A stretch of 64,000 nt of DNA from Clusia tigrina (GCA_920105625.2 OV050032.1:130299310-130363309); one strand, 5' to 3'; shown: positions 31,800-42,760, numbered from the stretch's first letter. Program-made: numbers and translations. Notes: generated from the letters alone by a model not told the origin.

Positions 31800-32758
31800 A
31801 GTAGGAAGAAGACCAACAAATGGACAACACCGGTACAGCTGCATTTTTTTACATATTTTGCCGGGTGCATCCGGAAATGGGCGCTGGCAAAAATTCGCCC
31901 AAGGCTGACTAAAGAACTCTGACAGCAATGCGCCGATGAATTAAATGCAAGGAGGGGACCAACACACTCTGCAGAAAAGTGGAGGGATGTAAGTCAGTTC
32001 TAAAGCATGCGTTTTTATGATTTGATTTCAATATTCTTCATCGACTCACAGTCGTTAAGTCGCTGGAAAAAGCAGTCAGAAGCATAAGGCAGAACAACTT
32101 GTCACTGGTGGTGGTCCTCCAGGCACAGCCAGCCTTAGCGACTTTGAGCATTTTTCTCTTGACACTTTAGGTTCTGCGGCTGTGGATGGAACAGCAGATG
32201 TAGACATTTTGTGATACCAAGTAAGCATAGCTCTTATGTTTAATGGTGACTATTGTACTCTTTTTGCATCTGAATATTTGGAGAAGTAGAATTGTGTTTT
32301 TTAAATGGAATTCCATATCAGTGCAAACATTTATTTATTTCTTCGTCCACATTTTCGTTTTGAAGCAGGCACCATTAATAGTTTCATACTTTTCAGGAAG
32401 CTGCCAACGCCAACTGCGCCGAGTATAATGAAGAATTCCACCAATTATGGAATTCCAAATTGCCGATTCGGAGAATGCAGTTGCAACATTCGAGTTATTA
32501 AAGGAGGACACAGTTGTTAGATTTTCTCCATTGACGCCGACGCAGCCAATCTCGAAGCGCTATGCGAACGCACGAGACTCCATTTTCGATTTTCTGAAAA
32601 TGTCGACTGCCAAACGTGAACAGGAAGCAAACAAGTGTGAGGAGACAGCAGCCAAGGCAGCAGGAAAGCGTGAGGAGGCAATGACGGATGCATTATTGCA
32701 GATGACACCAGCGTTAGTGGAATTAAAAATTATAATTGTTGGTAACGCATACGAATGA
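31800..32758 (+). pseudogene. Harbinger Myb/SANT-like DNA-binding protein, spliced
   Basis: Exon 1 reads ADELNARRGPTHSAEKWRDV up to a GTAAG donor at about 31990, with one stop upstream. Exon 2 (about 32053-32213) reads KAEQLVTGGGPPGTASLSDF. The two blocks match the helix and the TGGGPP linker of Harbinger/NAIF1-type Myb domains. A third segment, 32447-32758, is an Ala/Glu/Lys-rich helix (EQEANKCEETAAKAAGKREE) as in the C-terminus of these proteins. A stop and an uncertain first exon make function doubtful. Confidence 0.55.
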
Positions 32759-32864
32759 AATAAATAATTTTTTTTCCGTATTCCATTTAATTAGAATTAT
32801 TATTTATTATGTGTATAATAGAAATATATAGTATGTAATATTGTACAGCATTTTTGTGAGCTCT

Positions 32865-33240
32865 TTATTTAGTGAAGGCTGGATATATATCATGTATTTG
32901 TAGACCATTTGTGATGTATTGGGTTCTATTTGTGACTTGTGCTGATCCTCTTCCAATTTCTAATTTCTCCTCTTCGTCGACTTCTACCGCTGCACCTCTT
33001 TTCATAAGAAGGTTGTGCAATAAAAAGCAGGCATAAATTATGTTTGAAGCGCTCATATGGCTATAATGCAGACTGCGATGTTTGGATGGACATCGGAGTA
33101 GTGACTTCAACACTCTGATCGCCCTTTCAATGATGCTGCGCGCCTTTGCATGTAGTTTATTGTACTGTTCTTCCCGACGATTTGCCGTGGAAGGGAAGCC
33201 TGGAATCTTCGCAAGTGTTGCGGTGCGTAATAATTTTTTT
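32865..33240 (-). pseudogene. Harbinger transposase, C-terminal part
   Basis: Minus-strand frame: IPGFPSTANRREEQYNKLHA, ARSIIERAIRVLKSLLRC, HRSLHYS and NIIYACFLLHNLLM. This is the end of the DDE_4-type Harbinger transposase; the Glu of IERxxGxLK is the third catalytic residue. Only about 120 of roughly 350-400 residues remain. 33113-32865 has its own Met but is not a full gene. Confidence 0.75.
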
Positions 33241-33870
33241 TTTCTTCTTATATATTGTCCTTTAAATCGCGGCGGAGCGGCCAGTAACTGAGTACTTCCT
33301 TTTAGCCCGTCAATATTTTGAACTGACGGTTACTTGGGACCTTTCTTCTCCACGCTGTCTGCACTCGCACTTCTTAAGGACACTGACTTGATTTCGGTTT
33401 CATTTTTGGGAGACCCGTGTTTTTCACGGTAAGCTCGGAGTTGTATTGTTCCTAATCGTATGCTGCTGTTTGGAAAAATAAGCTAACTCCTGCTTTGTTT
33501 CGTTTACGTTTTGCCGTTACTTCACTGGTGGTTCCTCCCTCGGGCGCAAATTAACTTATTTAAATTTTGTTTTATAAAGAAAACAACTTTATTTTATATT
33601 TTAGGACTTTAGTTGTTCGCAACGAAATTAAGACTAAAAGTTACAAGGAATATTTCTCAAGTCAACACCTGGTTTCAGTCAACGCCAACATCAGCAGAGG
33701 CGTAAAATATTGCCGCTCCCACGGTAGTTTATCGGAATATTCCCGTAGATGCAAATTTAGCAGAATTGAAATTCGGCCTATTGTGGAATGTGTTGCAGCA
33801 GCATCTTAAAATTGCATGAACATATTTATGTTGTTTACTTATATAATTCACGAAAGCTACGAACAGGGGG
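33241..33870 (-). repeat. Possible LTR and leader of a truncated retroelement
   Basis: On the minus strand TGTTCGTAGC (about 33867) to AAGTTAA (about 33552) would make an LTR of about 315 bp with an AATAAA near 33588. It is followed by TTTGCGCCCGAGGGAGG, which sits where a primer-binding site would, and by about 300 bp of GC-richer leader. No gag follows because the Harbinger breakpoint is at 33240. No second LTR copy was found. Weak call. Confidence 0.3.
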
Positions 33871-34262
33871 GAGGAAGGAATAATGCAGTTCGTGAACCAT
33901 TAAAAACGCTACGACATAAGTCTATATCGTTTGGAAATATTTCATATTTACTACCGAAAATTATTGGTTGTGGATTTGATGACTAATAAAAATGTATGAA
34001 TTGTTTATTTATATAAAAATAGCTGGTTTCTAAAGTCCTATTGCTTATACTTAATAAGTTTCTATTCAGTTTATAACAGTTTCAAATATATGCCACAATT
34101 ATATCATTCAAGAATTCACGTTTTATAATTCCATTAGAATATTTTTATTAATAGCATCATACTATAGAATTCACCACCTAAATTTCTAAAATATGCTGTG
34201 AATTTATGACTAATGAATTTGTGATTACTATAAAGGCCGTTCCTAGCACCAAATACTCATAT
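33871..34262. other. No gene recognised
   Basis: AT-rich DNA between the possible LTR and the env end of errantivirus 2. A purine run (GGGGGGAGGAAGGA, 33867-33880) resembles a polypurine tract, but the flanking sequence does not support an LTR on that strand. Confidence 0.35.
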
Positions 34263-35124
34263 TTATTTTGCACAACAAAATTCAGTGACAGGATCATATC
34301 GTTCTGCAACACTACCATCAAAATAGTTTTTATTTACGAATTGCGGAATGCAAAATGTGAATACAATTAGTTCGTTAAGGAAAATTACATTAGGTTTTAT
34401 GTATGGCATTGTTTCTATTGTGATATTATATTTGATTAGCTTGTCATCTGTAAAAATGTCATGTGCTAGCAGATTTAGTCGGCTTAGTAAAATGATGTCC
34501 GAGAATTTTTCGATTAATTTAATTAATTGTTGTATTACTACTAAAGTTTGAAACAATCGCTTGAATTGTTCTTCCATTTGGATTAATTTGTTTGTAGTAT
34601 TTTTAATACTATTCAAATATTGTTCTATCATTTTTGTCTGGTCTGTTATATGGTTCTTTATTTCATCAATCGTTTTGATCAGTTGATTGTTGATGTTCGT
34701 AAATTTCTTGTGCGTTTTCATCGTCCATCGTTCCAATTATATATATGTAAATTTTTCCTCCAATATTAAAAAGTCCGCGCTTTTGTCCCTTTGTTATCCG
34801 AGGTGTGATTGTCTTGATGTTATGTACGAGGGTGTTGTATTCTGTCACTAATAAAATTAGGTTTGGGTCATTTGAATTTATTTGTTTAATATTTGTTCCT
34901 ACAGTGTGTATGCATTCCATGTATTCTGTTGTATTTATTATGTGTAATACTTTAATGTAGTTTTTTACCAGGATTTTCTGTTTTTCTTTAATAATTGCGT
35001 ATCAGTTGTTGTTGTTTATTTGTCTTGCGTTTATTGATGGTTGAGTTGCATCATTTATCATTGATAATGTTGGTACTATAAGTATTGTTATAATGATGTA
35101 GACGGATGTAATAATTCCAATCAT
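34263..35124 (-). pseudogene. Errantivirus 2 env (fusion glycoprotein), broken
   Basis: The ATG at 35124 opens a hydrophobic signal-peptide-like segment of about 20 residues. A stop follows about 45 codons in. The main frame then has a basic furin-type site (KGQKR, about 34793-34779) directly before a Gly-Leu-Phe start, the usual arrangement of errantivirus and baculovirus-F-like fusion proteins. A frame change near 34700 leads into a helical Asn/Thr/Ile-rich stalk region (34736-34263). It ends at CCAK without a clear membrane anchor. Broken by at least one stop and one frameshift. Confidence 0.7.
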
Positions 35125-35803
35125 TTTGTTTGTTAAGTAAAAGAGATTAATAAGTTTCGTTTTCGTATTTGTTTTTTCTTCTGATTTGGTTTTTGTAATA
35201 TTTTCTTCCTTTGTTATTGTCGTTAACTATAATGTGATTCTTATCTCTAGTATAATTATTTACTTTTTTATATCCAGGTTGAGATTTGCTCACTCTGTAA
35301 TTCTTAACATAATTATTCTTGAAGTTGTTTTGTTGATTATTATATTTTGTTCTGTTATTATAGTTATTTATTGTTAATATTTTCCTATTGTATATTTAAT
35401 GTGATATTTCTCCTATTTCCTCCTTACTCAAAACATTATTCAAAAAATCGTTTTTTATGTGTGGTGTTATTGTAGTATATAATAGCTTGAAAAACTTTTT
35501 CACTTAGGATTTATTCGGGTCTGCATTAAGGATCCTAATATGTTCGTTCAATGTAGAATGTAGTCTTTCAATGTCTGCATTCCCTGTTTTATTATAGTTA
35601 GTTGTGTAATGGATGTTTATGTTATTTTCTTTCAGAAATTGTTTAATTGTGATAACGTCTAATTCGTTGTCTGTTACTATCATTTTTGGTTTTCTTAAAT
35701 ATTGAATTCTATATTTTACTGCCTCAATAATGGAAATCCACGTCCTATCTTTGAGAATATGTGCAGTGGTGTATGTAGTTAGCTTGTCTATGCTAGTCAT
35801 ATA

Positions 35804-37127
35804 CGAGGTGTGATAAAAAAATAACCGTTATTTTCATCTTTTCGTGAGTTACGTATGTTCGATGTTCGCATTTTCTTTCTGTTATGTTGGTACACATGTC
35901 TGTTACATATGTTGGCAATACCAACCATTTTGGATTGTCAGTTTGTTTTAGACAGATAAAAAGGGTAGTCGTGTTTTGGTGTGCTCTTCGATTTTGTACT
36001 ATGTACTAAAAAATGGATCAAAGAAACTGTATTCAGTTTTGTGTAAAAAATGAAATTAAATGCGGAAGGACATTTGAAATGTTGACTGTGGCCTTTGGCG
36101 AGTCTAGTATGAGCAGAACACAAGTTCAATTGTGGTATAACCGGTTTAAGGAAGGCCGAGAAGATGTCAATGACGTTGCTCGTCCTGGTCGCCCGAGCAC
36201 GTCAACAACCGATGAAAACATTGACGCAGTGAAGAAAATGATTTTGGATAATCGTCGAATCACTATCAGAGAGGTTGCAGATATGTTGGCATATCGTTCG
36301 GCTCATGCCAAGCAATTTTCACGGATGTTTTAGGCATGAAACGTGCGGCAGCGACGATTGTTCCAAAATTGCTAAATTTTGAGCAAAAACAACGTCGCAT
36401 GGACATCGCTCAGGAGCTGTTGAACATCGTCAACGACGATCCAGATTTCCTCAAAAAGATCATAACTGGTGACGAATCGTGGGTGTATGGCTGTGACATT
36501 GAAACCAAAGCCCAATCATCCCAATGGAAACGTCCAGATGAGCTAAGACCGAAAAAAGCACGTCAAGTTCGGTCGAACGTAAAGGTTTTGCTGACAGTTT
36601 TCTTTGATTGCAATGGCGTGGTGCATCATGAATTCTTGCCACAAGGTCGTACGGTCAACAAGGAATACTACCTTGAAGCTCTGCGCCGTTTGCGAGAAGT
36701 AATTCGTCAGAAACGCCCAGAATTGTGGAAAAACCAATCATGGATTTTGCACCATGATAACGCACCAGCTCACACATCGATGCTTGTGCGTAATTTTTTG
36801 GCCAAAAACAAAACCGTTATCATGCCTCAACCACCGTATTCACCGGACTTGGCCCCGCTGACTTTTTCCTCTTTCCAAAACTGAAGACACCGATGAAAGG
36901 AAAGCGTTTTCCTATGATTGAGGAGATAAAAGAAAAATCGAAACAGGAGCTGTTGGCGATACCAAAAAAAGCGTTTCAGAAGTGTTTCGAGGATTGGAAA
37001 AAACGCTGGCATAAGTGTATTATATCTGAGGGGAATTACTTTGAAGGGGACAAGATAGTTGTTGATGAATAAATAAACACTTTATTTTTTGATCACACAA
37101 TAACGGTTATTTTTTTACCACACCTCG
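35804..37127 (+). mobile_element. Full-length mariner inserted in errantivirus 2 integrase
   Basis: 1324 bp. The left end CGAGGTGTGATAAAAAAATA and right end (reverse complement CGAGGTGTGGTAAAAAAATA) form terminal inverted repeats of about 28 bp with one mismatch. TA dinucleotides flank both ends (35802-35803 and 37128-37129), the mariner target duplication. Errantivirus integrase reading continues across the excised element. It carries one transposase gene in plus orientation. Confidence 0.93.
36013..37072 (+). pseudogene. Mariner transposase with two single-base frameshifts
   Basis: N-terminal paired-like domain: CIQFCVKNEIKCGRTFEMLT, SRTQVQLWYNRFKEGRE and GRPSTSTTDENI. The frame is lost near 36290 at the second helix-turn-helix and regained at 36336. 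Catalytic domain: ITGDESWVYG (first Asp), ILHHDNAPAHTSMLVRNFLA (second Asp) and PPYSPDLAP. A missing base at about 36858 then shifts the frame just before the third catalytic Asp. The correct frame continues as FFLFPKLKTPMKGKRF to a stop at 37072. Total is about 350 codons, normal length. It resembles the rosa/vertumnana type of mariner; that is inference. Terminal repeats are intact, so it might still be moved in trans. Confidence 0.88.
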
Positions 37128-39589
37128 TACATAATATTTCTCATAGGGTACTAAATATCAAAGTGTACTATCTCGTTATGTGTTTTGGATTTGTCTGTGA
37201 TATTTAAATGGTGTTGAATAGGTTGTATGTCAAATTTGGCTTTATTACAAATTTCGCAGTTATTAATATATTTCTGTACCTCTCTTTGTAAGTTGGTAGC
37301 ATAAATCGTTTTCTTTAATTCCTCACAAATTTAAATGTTCTTTTTCTATATGTTTCAAAAGTATTTCTTTGTTTGTTATGTCTTTTTAATAATATATTGG
37401 ACCTTAGTATTTTAAAATATTTGTTTGTGGCAAAGTATGCAACATATAGTTTTTGAAATTGTAAAAAAAAGTTGGTATTTGGAATGAAAACTGCAACTAA
37501 TCCTTTAGTTGGTAATATTGTTCTCATAATAGATTACTTGATTCTGTTACAATTATTTGTTGTCTAACTTTATTTTTAAATATTATTTTTGTTGTCTTTT
37601 TTTCTATTCGTCCTACGTCTATTACAATTTTTAGTTTGAATACGTTCAGGGGTTTTTCCGAAATTCGAATGAAATCAGTACCATCAGTATCTGCACTGTG
37701 GTCTGTTTCCATGTGGTCATCATGTTCGTTACTATTATTTACATCATGATTTGAGTTCACTCCTACGTCTCCTACTTCTTCGTAGAGTTCGTTTGCGTTC
37801 GCTTGAATTTCTGCCGGTATGTCTGGTCTGCTAAGGCTGTCCGCAACGACATTTTCTTTCCCTTTAATGTACTCAATTTTTAAATCAAACACATTTAATT
37901 TTATTTTCCAACGCTGTAGTTTGCTGTTGGGTACCTTCAAATTATTTAACCATATCAAAGGTCTGTGGTCGGTACGTATGGCAAACTTCCTGCCGCTATA
38001 GGGCCGAAAGTATTTTGTTGCCCAAACTATTGCTGACAATTCCTTTTCTATTGTGCTATAGTTTTTCTCGTGATCATTGAAGCTTCTACTGGCATACGCC
38101 ACAGTACCTTGGCCTTGCATTAAAACTGCACCCAGCGCAAAGTTGCTTGGGTGTGTTGTCAACATGAAATGTTTGTTAAAGTCCGGATGAACTAGAATTG
38201 GATCATTTTGCAATAATATTTTAAGTTTTTGGAACGAATCTACATAGTCTCTGTCTCTAATGTTAATTCTTGTGCTTTTCTTTAAATATTTTAGCATGTA
38301 ATGTGCTCTCTTTGAGTAGTCTTTTTGTATTGCCTTTACATTCTTTGGGTTCGTTTTGATTCTGGCCGGGGTGACAGAACTCTGTTTCTTTGGCCATGAA
38401 TGTGCACTTGTCACATTGGACTTTGAGGTTTGCTTCTCTAAGACTAGTGAAAATTTTATTTATTGAATCTCTATGTTCTTCTATGCTTGTTGAGAAGATC
38501 AGAATGTCATCGAGGTATACTAGACAGATTTTTCCAATGTAGTCATAGATAATATTGTTTATCAATCTCTGGAATGTCGCCGGTGCATTCTTTAGACCGA
38601 ATGGCATTCGCAAGAATTCGCAGTGGCCATTTGCCATAGAAAATGCTGTTTTGTGGATGTGGGCAGGATGCATTTCAATCTGATCAAATCCCCTAGCCAA
38701 GTCCAAAGTTGTAAAGTATTGACACTTTCCCAGTTTGTCGAATATGTCTTCTATATTTGGAATTGGGAAACGGTAATCAAGTTTTACCTCGTTAAGTTTT
38801 CTGTAATCGGTAACTATGCGCTATTTTTGTTCACCTGTGTTATCTGACTTTTTGGCTACCACCCAGATTAGACTATTATATGGACTTGTAGATTGTCGAA
38901 TGATACCTTGTTGAAGCATGCCATTAATTTGTTTATTGACTTCTTCCTTGTGAATTTGTGGGTATCTCTATAATTTAGAATATATTGGTATATCGTCTGT
39001 AGTTCTTATTTGATGCTTAACGCCATTTGCAAAAGATAGGTCTAAGTCCTTGCTATAAAATATCTTTGTATTTTCGTTTCAGTTGGTCGATCTTTTGTTT
39101 TTCCTAGTCCGACGGTTGATTTTTATTTTTTTCCTTGCTTTGTTTACTATTTTCATGTTCTGAATCAATGCAATCTTCTACTTCCATGTGACCACTTTTA
39201 AATGTCATTTCGCTGTAGATTTCCTCTTCTTTTGTTAGGAAGAAGGGTATCTGCGGTAGACGTAATAAGTAGTATCTGGTTGTAGTCTATAATACATTTT
39301 AACTTGGTGAGAATAGTGTTTCCAATTAGTTCGTTGAAATTGTTATGTAAATTTAATTCGAAGAATTCAACGCTTAGATTTTTTCTTTGAAATTCTTTTA
39401 AGATTGGTATTTCATACAAGCAGTGAACTTCATAAACGTGTCCAAAAGCTCTTATTTGATTATTATGATTAATTGTCATTTTCCTTGATTGAGGATTTAA
39501 AATACCTTCATTGATGATGCTAAATTCTGCTCCAGTGTCTATTAATAAAGAGTACGGTCTATTGTCCTTAACAAGTTTTATGTAAGCTA

Positions 39590-40786
39590 ATTTTTTGAGG
39601 TTGGCTTGTGAAAATCTGAACCGCTTTGGCGTATGTCCATGGGTTGTACGTGTTGCCTAGAGTTGTTAGTACGTCTGGTGTTTTGTAAAGATGTTCTATT
39701 ATATGTCATTATATGTGTTATTAGTACCATTATAGTTGTAATTGTTTTGTTGTCGTATATTCTTTGATGGTGTACGCGTGTAAGTATTGTTTTTGTTGTT
39801 TCTATTAAAGTTACTATTTGTTTGTTGCGTTTGGTAGTTGTTATATGTTTGTTGCCTGTTATAGTATCTTGGAATGCTAAGATTTGCATTGTTGTCATAA
39901 TTAGGTTGATTTCTCAAATTGTTATATCTTTGTTGGTTGTCGATTTGTGAACTATAGTTGTTTAGAGTTGGTTTTTGATTTCTGTAATTTTGTAATTACT
40001 GAAGTTCGTTCTTGATTGAGTTCGTGAATAATTTGTATTATTTGAATGCAGATCAAATTTTGTAAGGTGTTGATGTCTTGCATCAAGAATTAGCTCAAAG
40101 GCTTTTTCTATGTTTTCAGGGTTCGTAGCAAAGATCATGGTCTTAGTTGGTTCTGGTAGATTGTCCCTGAATGTTCTAAGACTTATTCTATTTATTTCTT
40201 TAGCGCTGTATAAAGTTTCGCCATGAGTTAGCCTTCTATTGTTTATTCTATTTACAAGTTTGCTGAGTTTATAATAGTAGTTTTTATGGTTCAGTTTAAA
40301 GTTAAGGTGTTTAGTTCGTCCATTAAATCGTTAATGTTCTTTTTTTTCGCTAAAATGCTTTTTTAATACACGTTTAATTTCTGTCCAATTTTGGATTGGG
40401 CTTTCTTTATGCAGTGCCTCTCTGCATTTGCCTGTACATTTATTTTTTATGTATGTGAACAATATTTGTTTGTTTGTGGCGTCAAATGTTTCTAGTATTG
40501 GTGACAAATTTTCGACTTGTTGCATGAAATCAGGGAGTTGGGTTATATTTTCCCCGTTGAATTCTGTGATTCCTTTAACCATGTGAAGTTCTAGTCTGAA
40601 GTATTGAATTTTTGTCTGTTCCATTTTATTAATTTTTTGAGCAAGGAAAAAAGAATAAAAACAACTATTTTTTTTTAAATATTTATTCATACATGTAGGG
40701 CATGTGTATAATCCTAATTTTTCGCATTGTTTTCTTACAATTAATATTTCAGCTTTAAATCCCTTACTTAAACTTTTCATTACCAA
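39590..40786 (-). pseudogene. Errantivirus 2 gag
   Basis: The frame 40786-40331 includes MVKGITEFNGENITQLPDFM, ILFTYIKNKCTGKCREALH and NWTEIKRVLKKHFSEKK, the capsid start of 17.6/297/ZAM-like gag. The likely first Met is nearer 40622 (MEQTKIQY). After frame changes the capsid continues (RTFRDNLPEPTKTMIFATNP, about 40180-40120) and ends in an Asn/Gln/Tyr-rich tail (39917-39590), typical of these gags in place of zinc knuckles. Confidence 0.7.
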
Positions 40787-40894
40787 AGTCCTCTATTTTT
40801 GGTTCATCTGTGATACCAATTTCTTGCCAGAGGTTCTTTAAAAAATGTATTTGCTTCTCATCATTATTCATTATAAATCTATTATACTTTAGTT

Positions 40895-41203
40895 CTATTT
40901 TTTCTTACTTTGTAAAGTTTTGAGAGTTTTTATGTACTGCTCGCGTTCCACACCCTTTATCAGGTGGATCATCCGGTTCACTTCCCTTATTTCTCGTCGA
41001 TTTCTAACCGCTTTTCCGGCTCTCGTCCTTCGCTTTTTTATTTCTGGTTGTCGGTTGGCAGCTTCGAATTTCTTCCTTTCTTGTCGAGGATCTTCCTGTC
41101 TTAGACAGTATTGTTGTATAGCTAAGGGTTGTGGTCTTGGAATTGGTGTTAGTACGTACTTTGGAATTTCCTCTCTGGTAGGATTTTGAGTATCTTTGGC
41201 CAC
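40895..41203 (-). CDS. Small basic ORF upstream of errantivirus 2 gag
   Basis: 102 codons, open, between the leader repeats and gag, about 110 bp upstream of the gag frame. The protein is strongly basic: PKYVLTPIPRPQPLAIQQYC, then RQPEIKKRRTRAGKAVRNRR and EIREVNRMIHLIKGVEREQY. The Pro-rich start followed by RAGxxVRxRR recalls basic tails of some Gypsy gag proteins, but a separate ORF in this place is unusual. It could be an N-terminal gag extension split off by a stop. Confidence 0.5.
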   Translation of the reverse strand: MAKDTQNPTREEIPKYVLTPIPRPQPLAIQQYCLRQEDPRQERKKFEAANRQPEIKKRRTRAGKAVRNRREIREVNRMIHLIKGVEREQYIKTLKTLQSKKK

Positions 41204-41280
41204 GACAGCTTCGAATTTTTGAATATTTCGTCAATTTCCCTACGACTAGTCATTTGTCGATTTGTTAATATTAAGCGTAA

Positions 41281-41636
41281 CTCATCTTAGGCCGTTACAG
41301 GCCGCTCTTGGTGTGTTGTTTCAGCGAAATTCGCTTTGTATAAGCCGCAAAGGCTATTTAATTGTTTAAGCGCAACCCGCTTTGTATAAGCCGCAAACGC
41401 AATTTTTTTAAATTGTTTAACCGCAACCCGATTTGTATAATTCAGGATCTTTTTCTGGTCCTTGTTGCTAATCTGGATCTCTTCACAGGAATTCTTCTTA
41501 GGATTTTGCTGTCCTTCGAGCTTCAGGATTATTCAAGATTCCTTTTTTCAGGTTCTTCAGGATTCTTCTTCAGGATTCCTCTTTTTAGGATTATTTTTAG
41601 GATTATATTAGGATCTTTCCTAATTTTCCTCCGAGT
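41281..41636 (-). repeat. Tandem repeats in the errantivirus 2 leader
   Basis: Two repeat sets lie between the PBS and the first ORF. Set 1 is about 50-bp units at 41315-41443 with CTTTGTATAAGCCGCAAA at 41334-41351 and again at 41380-41397, and a third partial unit. Set 2 is TTCAGGATTCTT-type short repeats at about 41510-41620. The position matches that of the tandem Su(Hw)-binding insulator in Drosophila gypsy, though the motifs differ. Confidence 0.65.
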
Positions 41637-41650
41637 TTCCCGACTGCGCC
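41637..41650 (-). promoter_or_regulatory. Primer-binding site of errantivirus 2
   Basis: The minus strand reads TGGCGCAGTCGGGA just past the LTR end. It overlaps the LTR terminal T as is common and matches the tRNA-Ser-type PBS of the 17.6/297 group. Confidence 0.75.
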
Positions 41651-42049
41651 AGTTAAGTGTTTAAACTTTTATTGTTGAATTTTCCCTTAAGAACTGAAGT
41701 ACAAATGAGAATGGGCTTACTTTTATACCTAATTCTAACATAGAAATTGTTTATTTTAAAACTATTTGCTGATGCTGCAAAAATGTAGGAGTAGGAGTTT
41801 TGAGTATGGCTTGCATTCTCAGCGCTAAGCGTGTACGTAGATTACAAATAGTGCAAACATGCTTATCACTGAAGAAGCAGTCGCGGTTCATATTCGCGCA
41901 ATTTTGTTTATATTTCATAGCAGTGGCAGCGGAGAAACTTCGTCTATGCAGATGATACAATGTAGCTGTTCCGCTGACACGGCATATACGAGTATTATAG
42001 GATAGAATGTGGACTAAACTAGAGTGACCAGTTTGTACGTTTACTAACT
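41651..42049 (-). repeat. 5' LTR of errantivirus 2
   Basis: 399 bp on the minus strand from AGTTAGTAAACG to CACTTAACT. The short terminal repeat AGTTA/TAACT is the Gypsy-family signature, and the PBS directly follows. No partner LTR is in the window. Confidence 0.7.
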
Positions 42050-42179
42050 AAGGGTGGCCAGCTCTTAAATTTATATTGATAGTTGTATGAATACGAGTAT
42101 ATGACTATATACATAGTAACAAGCGAAGCAGCGCTTCTATAACCCGCAATGCGACGCCTTCAATTATGTTTGATTTATT

Positions 42180-42760
42180 CGCTCTGCTTTCTGCTTGTTC
42201 GCTGTATCAGTATGTTTCTAACATTTAAGAAGAATGAACGCAGAAAACTTTATAACTTTTGTGTGCAAAATAGATGCACTTTGGAAAAAAACTGATTTAA
42301 ATCACCAAAGACCAGTTCGAAACAAAGACCAGTTCGAATCAAAGGCGCAAACATGGAATTTGGTACCATTATTTCTGAAGACACAATCCATAGCCCACTA
42401 TTCACAAAAAATTATGACAGCAATATTTCCCTGAATGAGTATGCAAATAAATCTGGAAGCTCTCTTCAAATGAGTAGGAAACGCAAAAGAAATATTGATA
42501 TTGAAGAAACCTTAGTAAGGTTGGAAGAAGATAAACTAAAAACGATGTGTAATCAGCAAAACTACGTCAGGGATGAAAACGCTAGCTTCTTCGACAGCCT
42601 TCTGTCTAATTTTGGAGATTTTACCTCGCAACGAAATATGCTTTTGAGACTTAAAATACAAGAACTGGTATAAAATGTCATTTATGACAATGATGTTTAC
42701 CCTATACAACAAGTGACTCCATCCAGCCATCTAACATTCAATTTTCCATCATCATCATTA
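42180..42760 (+). pseudogene. MADF/BESS-like protein fragment
   Basis: 42353-42673 ends with DENASFFDSLLSNFGDFTSQ and NMLLRLKIQELV, a good match to the BESS motif (DxxxxFxxSLLPxxxxLxxxxkxxfrxxIxxli). Upstream, in another frame, 42234-42350 begins MNAENFITFVCKIDALWKKT, which resembles the first helix of a MADF domain. MADF-BESS proteins are fly DNA-binding regulators. The MADF part is short and out of frame, and there is no promoter evidence, so it is probably a pseudogene or a domain captured by a transposon. Confidence 0.5.

Larger units (their letters stand above)
31640..33240. mobile_element. PIF/Harbinger remnant with convergent Myb-like and transposase genes
   Basis: A plus-strand Myb/SANT-like adaptor gene (about 31800-32758) faces a minus-strand transposase C-terminal piece (33240-32865). 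This two-gene convergent arrangement is a hallmark of Harbinger elements. Transposase coding is cut off at 33240, so the right half is missing. Terminal inverted repeats were not identified. Confidence 0.65.
35140..39640 (-). pseudogene. Errantivirus 2 pol: protease, RT, RNase H, integrase
   Basis: Protease active site LIDTGAEFSIIN is near 39545-39510. [22 protein letters not shown] (about 38830), [38 protein letters not shown] and the intact YLDD (about 38525). RNase H (38200-37840): FALGAVLMQGQGTVAYASR, IEKELSAIVWATKYFRPY, IRTDHRPLIWL and VVADSLSRP. Integrase: zinc finger CEICNKAKF (about 37255) left of RNase H, then mariner, then the core VTDNELDV and HYTTNYNKTGNADIERLH (35700-35540), and a basic C-terminus ending HKNQIRR-like at about 35150. 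A frameshift lies after FMAKETEF (about 38390) and stops occur before mariner. Confidence 0.8.
34263..42049 (-). mobile_element. Errantivirus-type Ty3/Gypsy element 2, 3'-truncated, with mariner insertion
   Basis: Minus-strand order is 5' LTR (42049-41651), PBS, repeat-rich leader, small basic ORF, gag, pol and env. A mariner (35804-37127) interrupts integrase. A 3' LTR matching 41651-42049 was not found left of env. Stops and frameshifts are moderate, fewer than in element 1. Excluding mariner it is about 6.5 kb, close to the size expected for an errantivirus lacking one LTR. Confidence 0.8.

Noticed and set aside
33867..33884. Polypurine tract of a plus-strand element
   Set aside because: No plus-strand LTR start follows and no coding sequence of a plus-strand retroelement ends there.
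41281..41443. CRISPR-like array
   Set aside because: Only about three imperfect units without regular spacers, inside a retroelement leader of a eukaryote.
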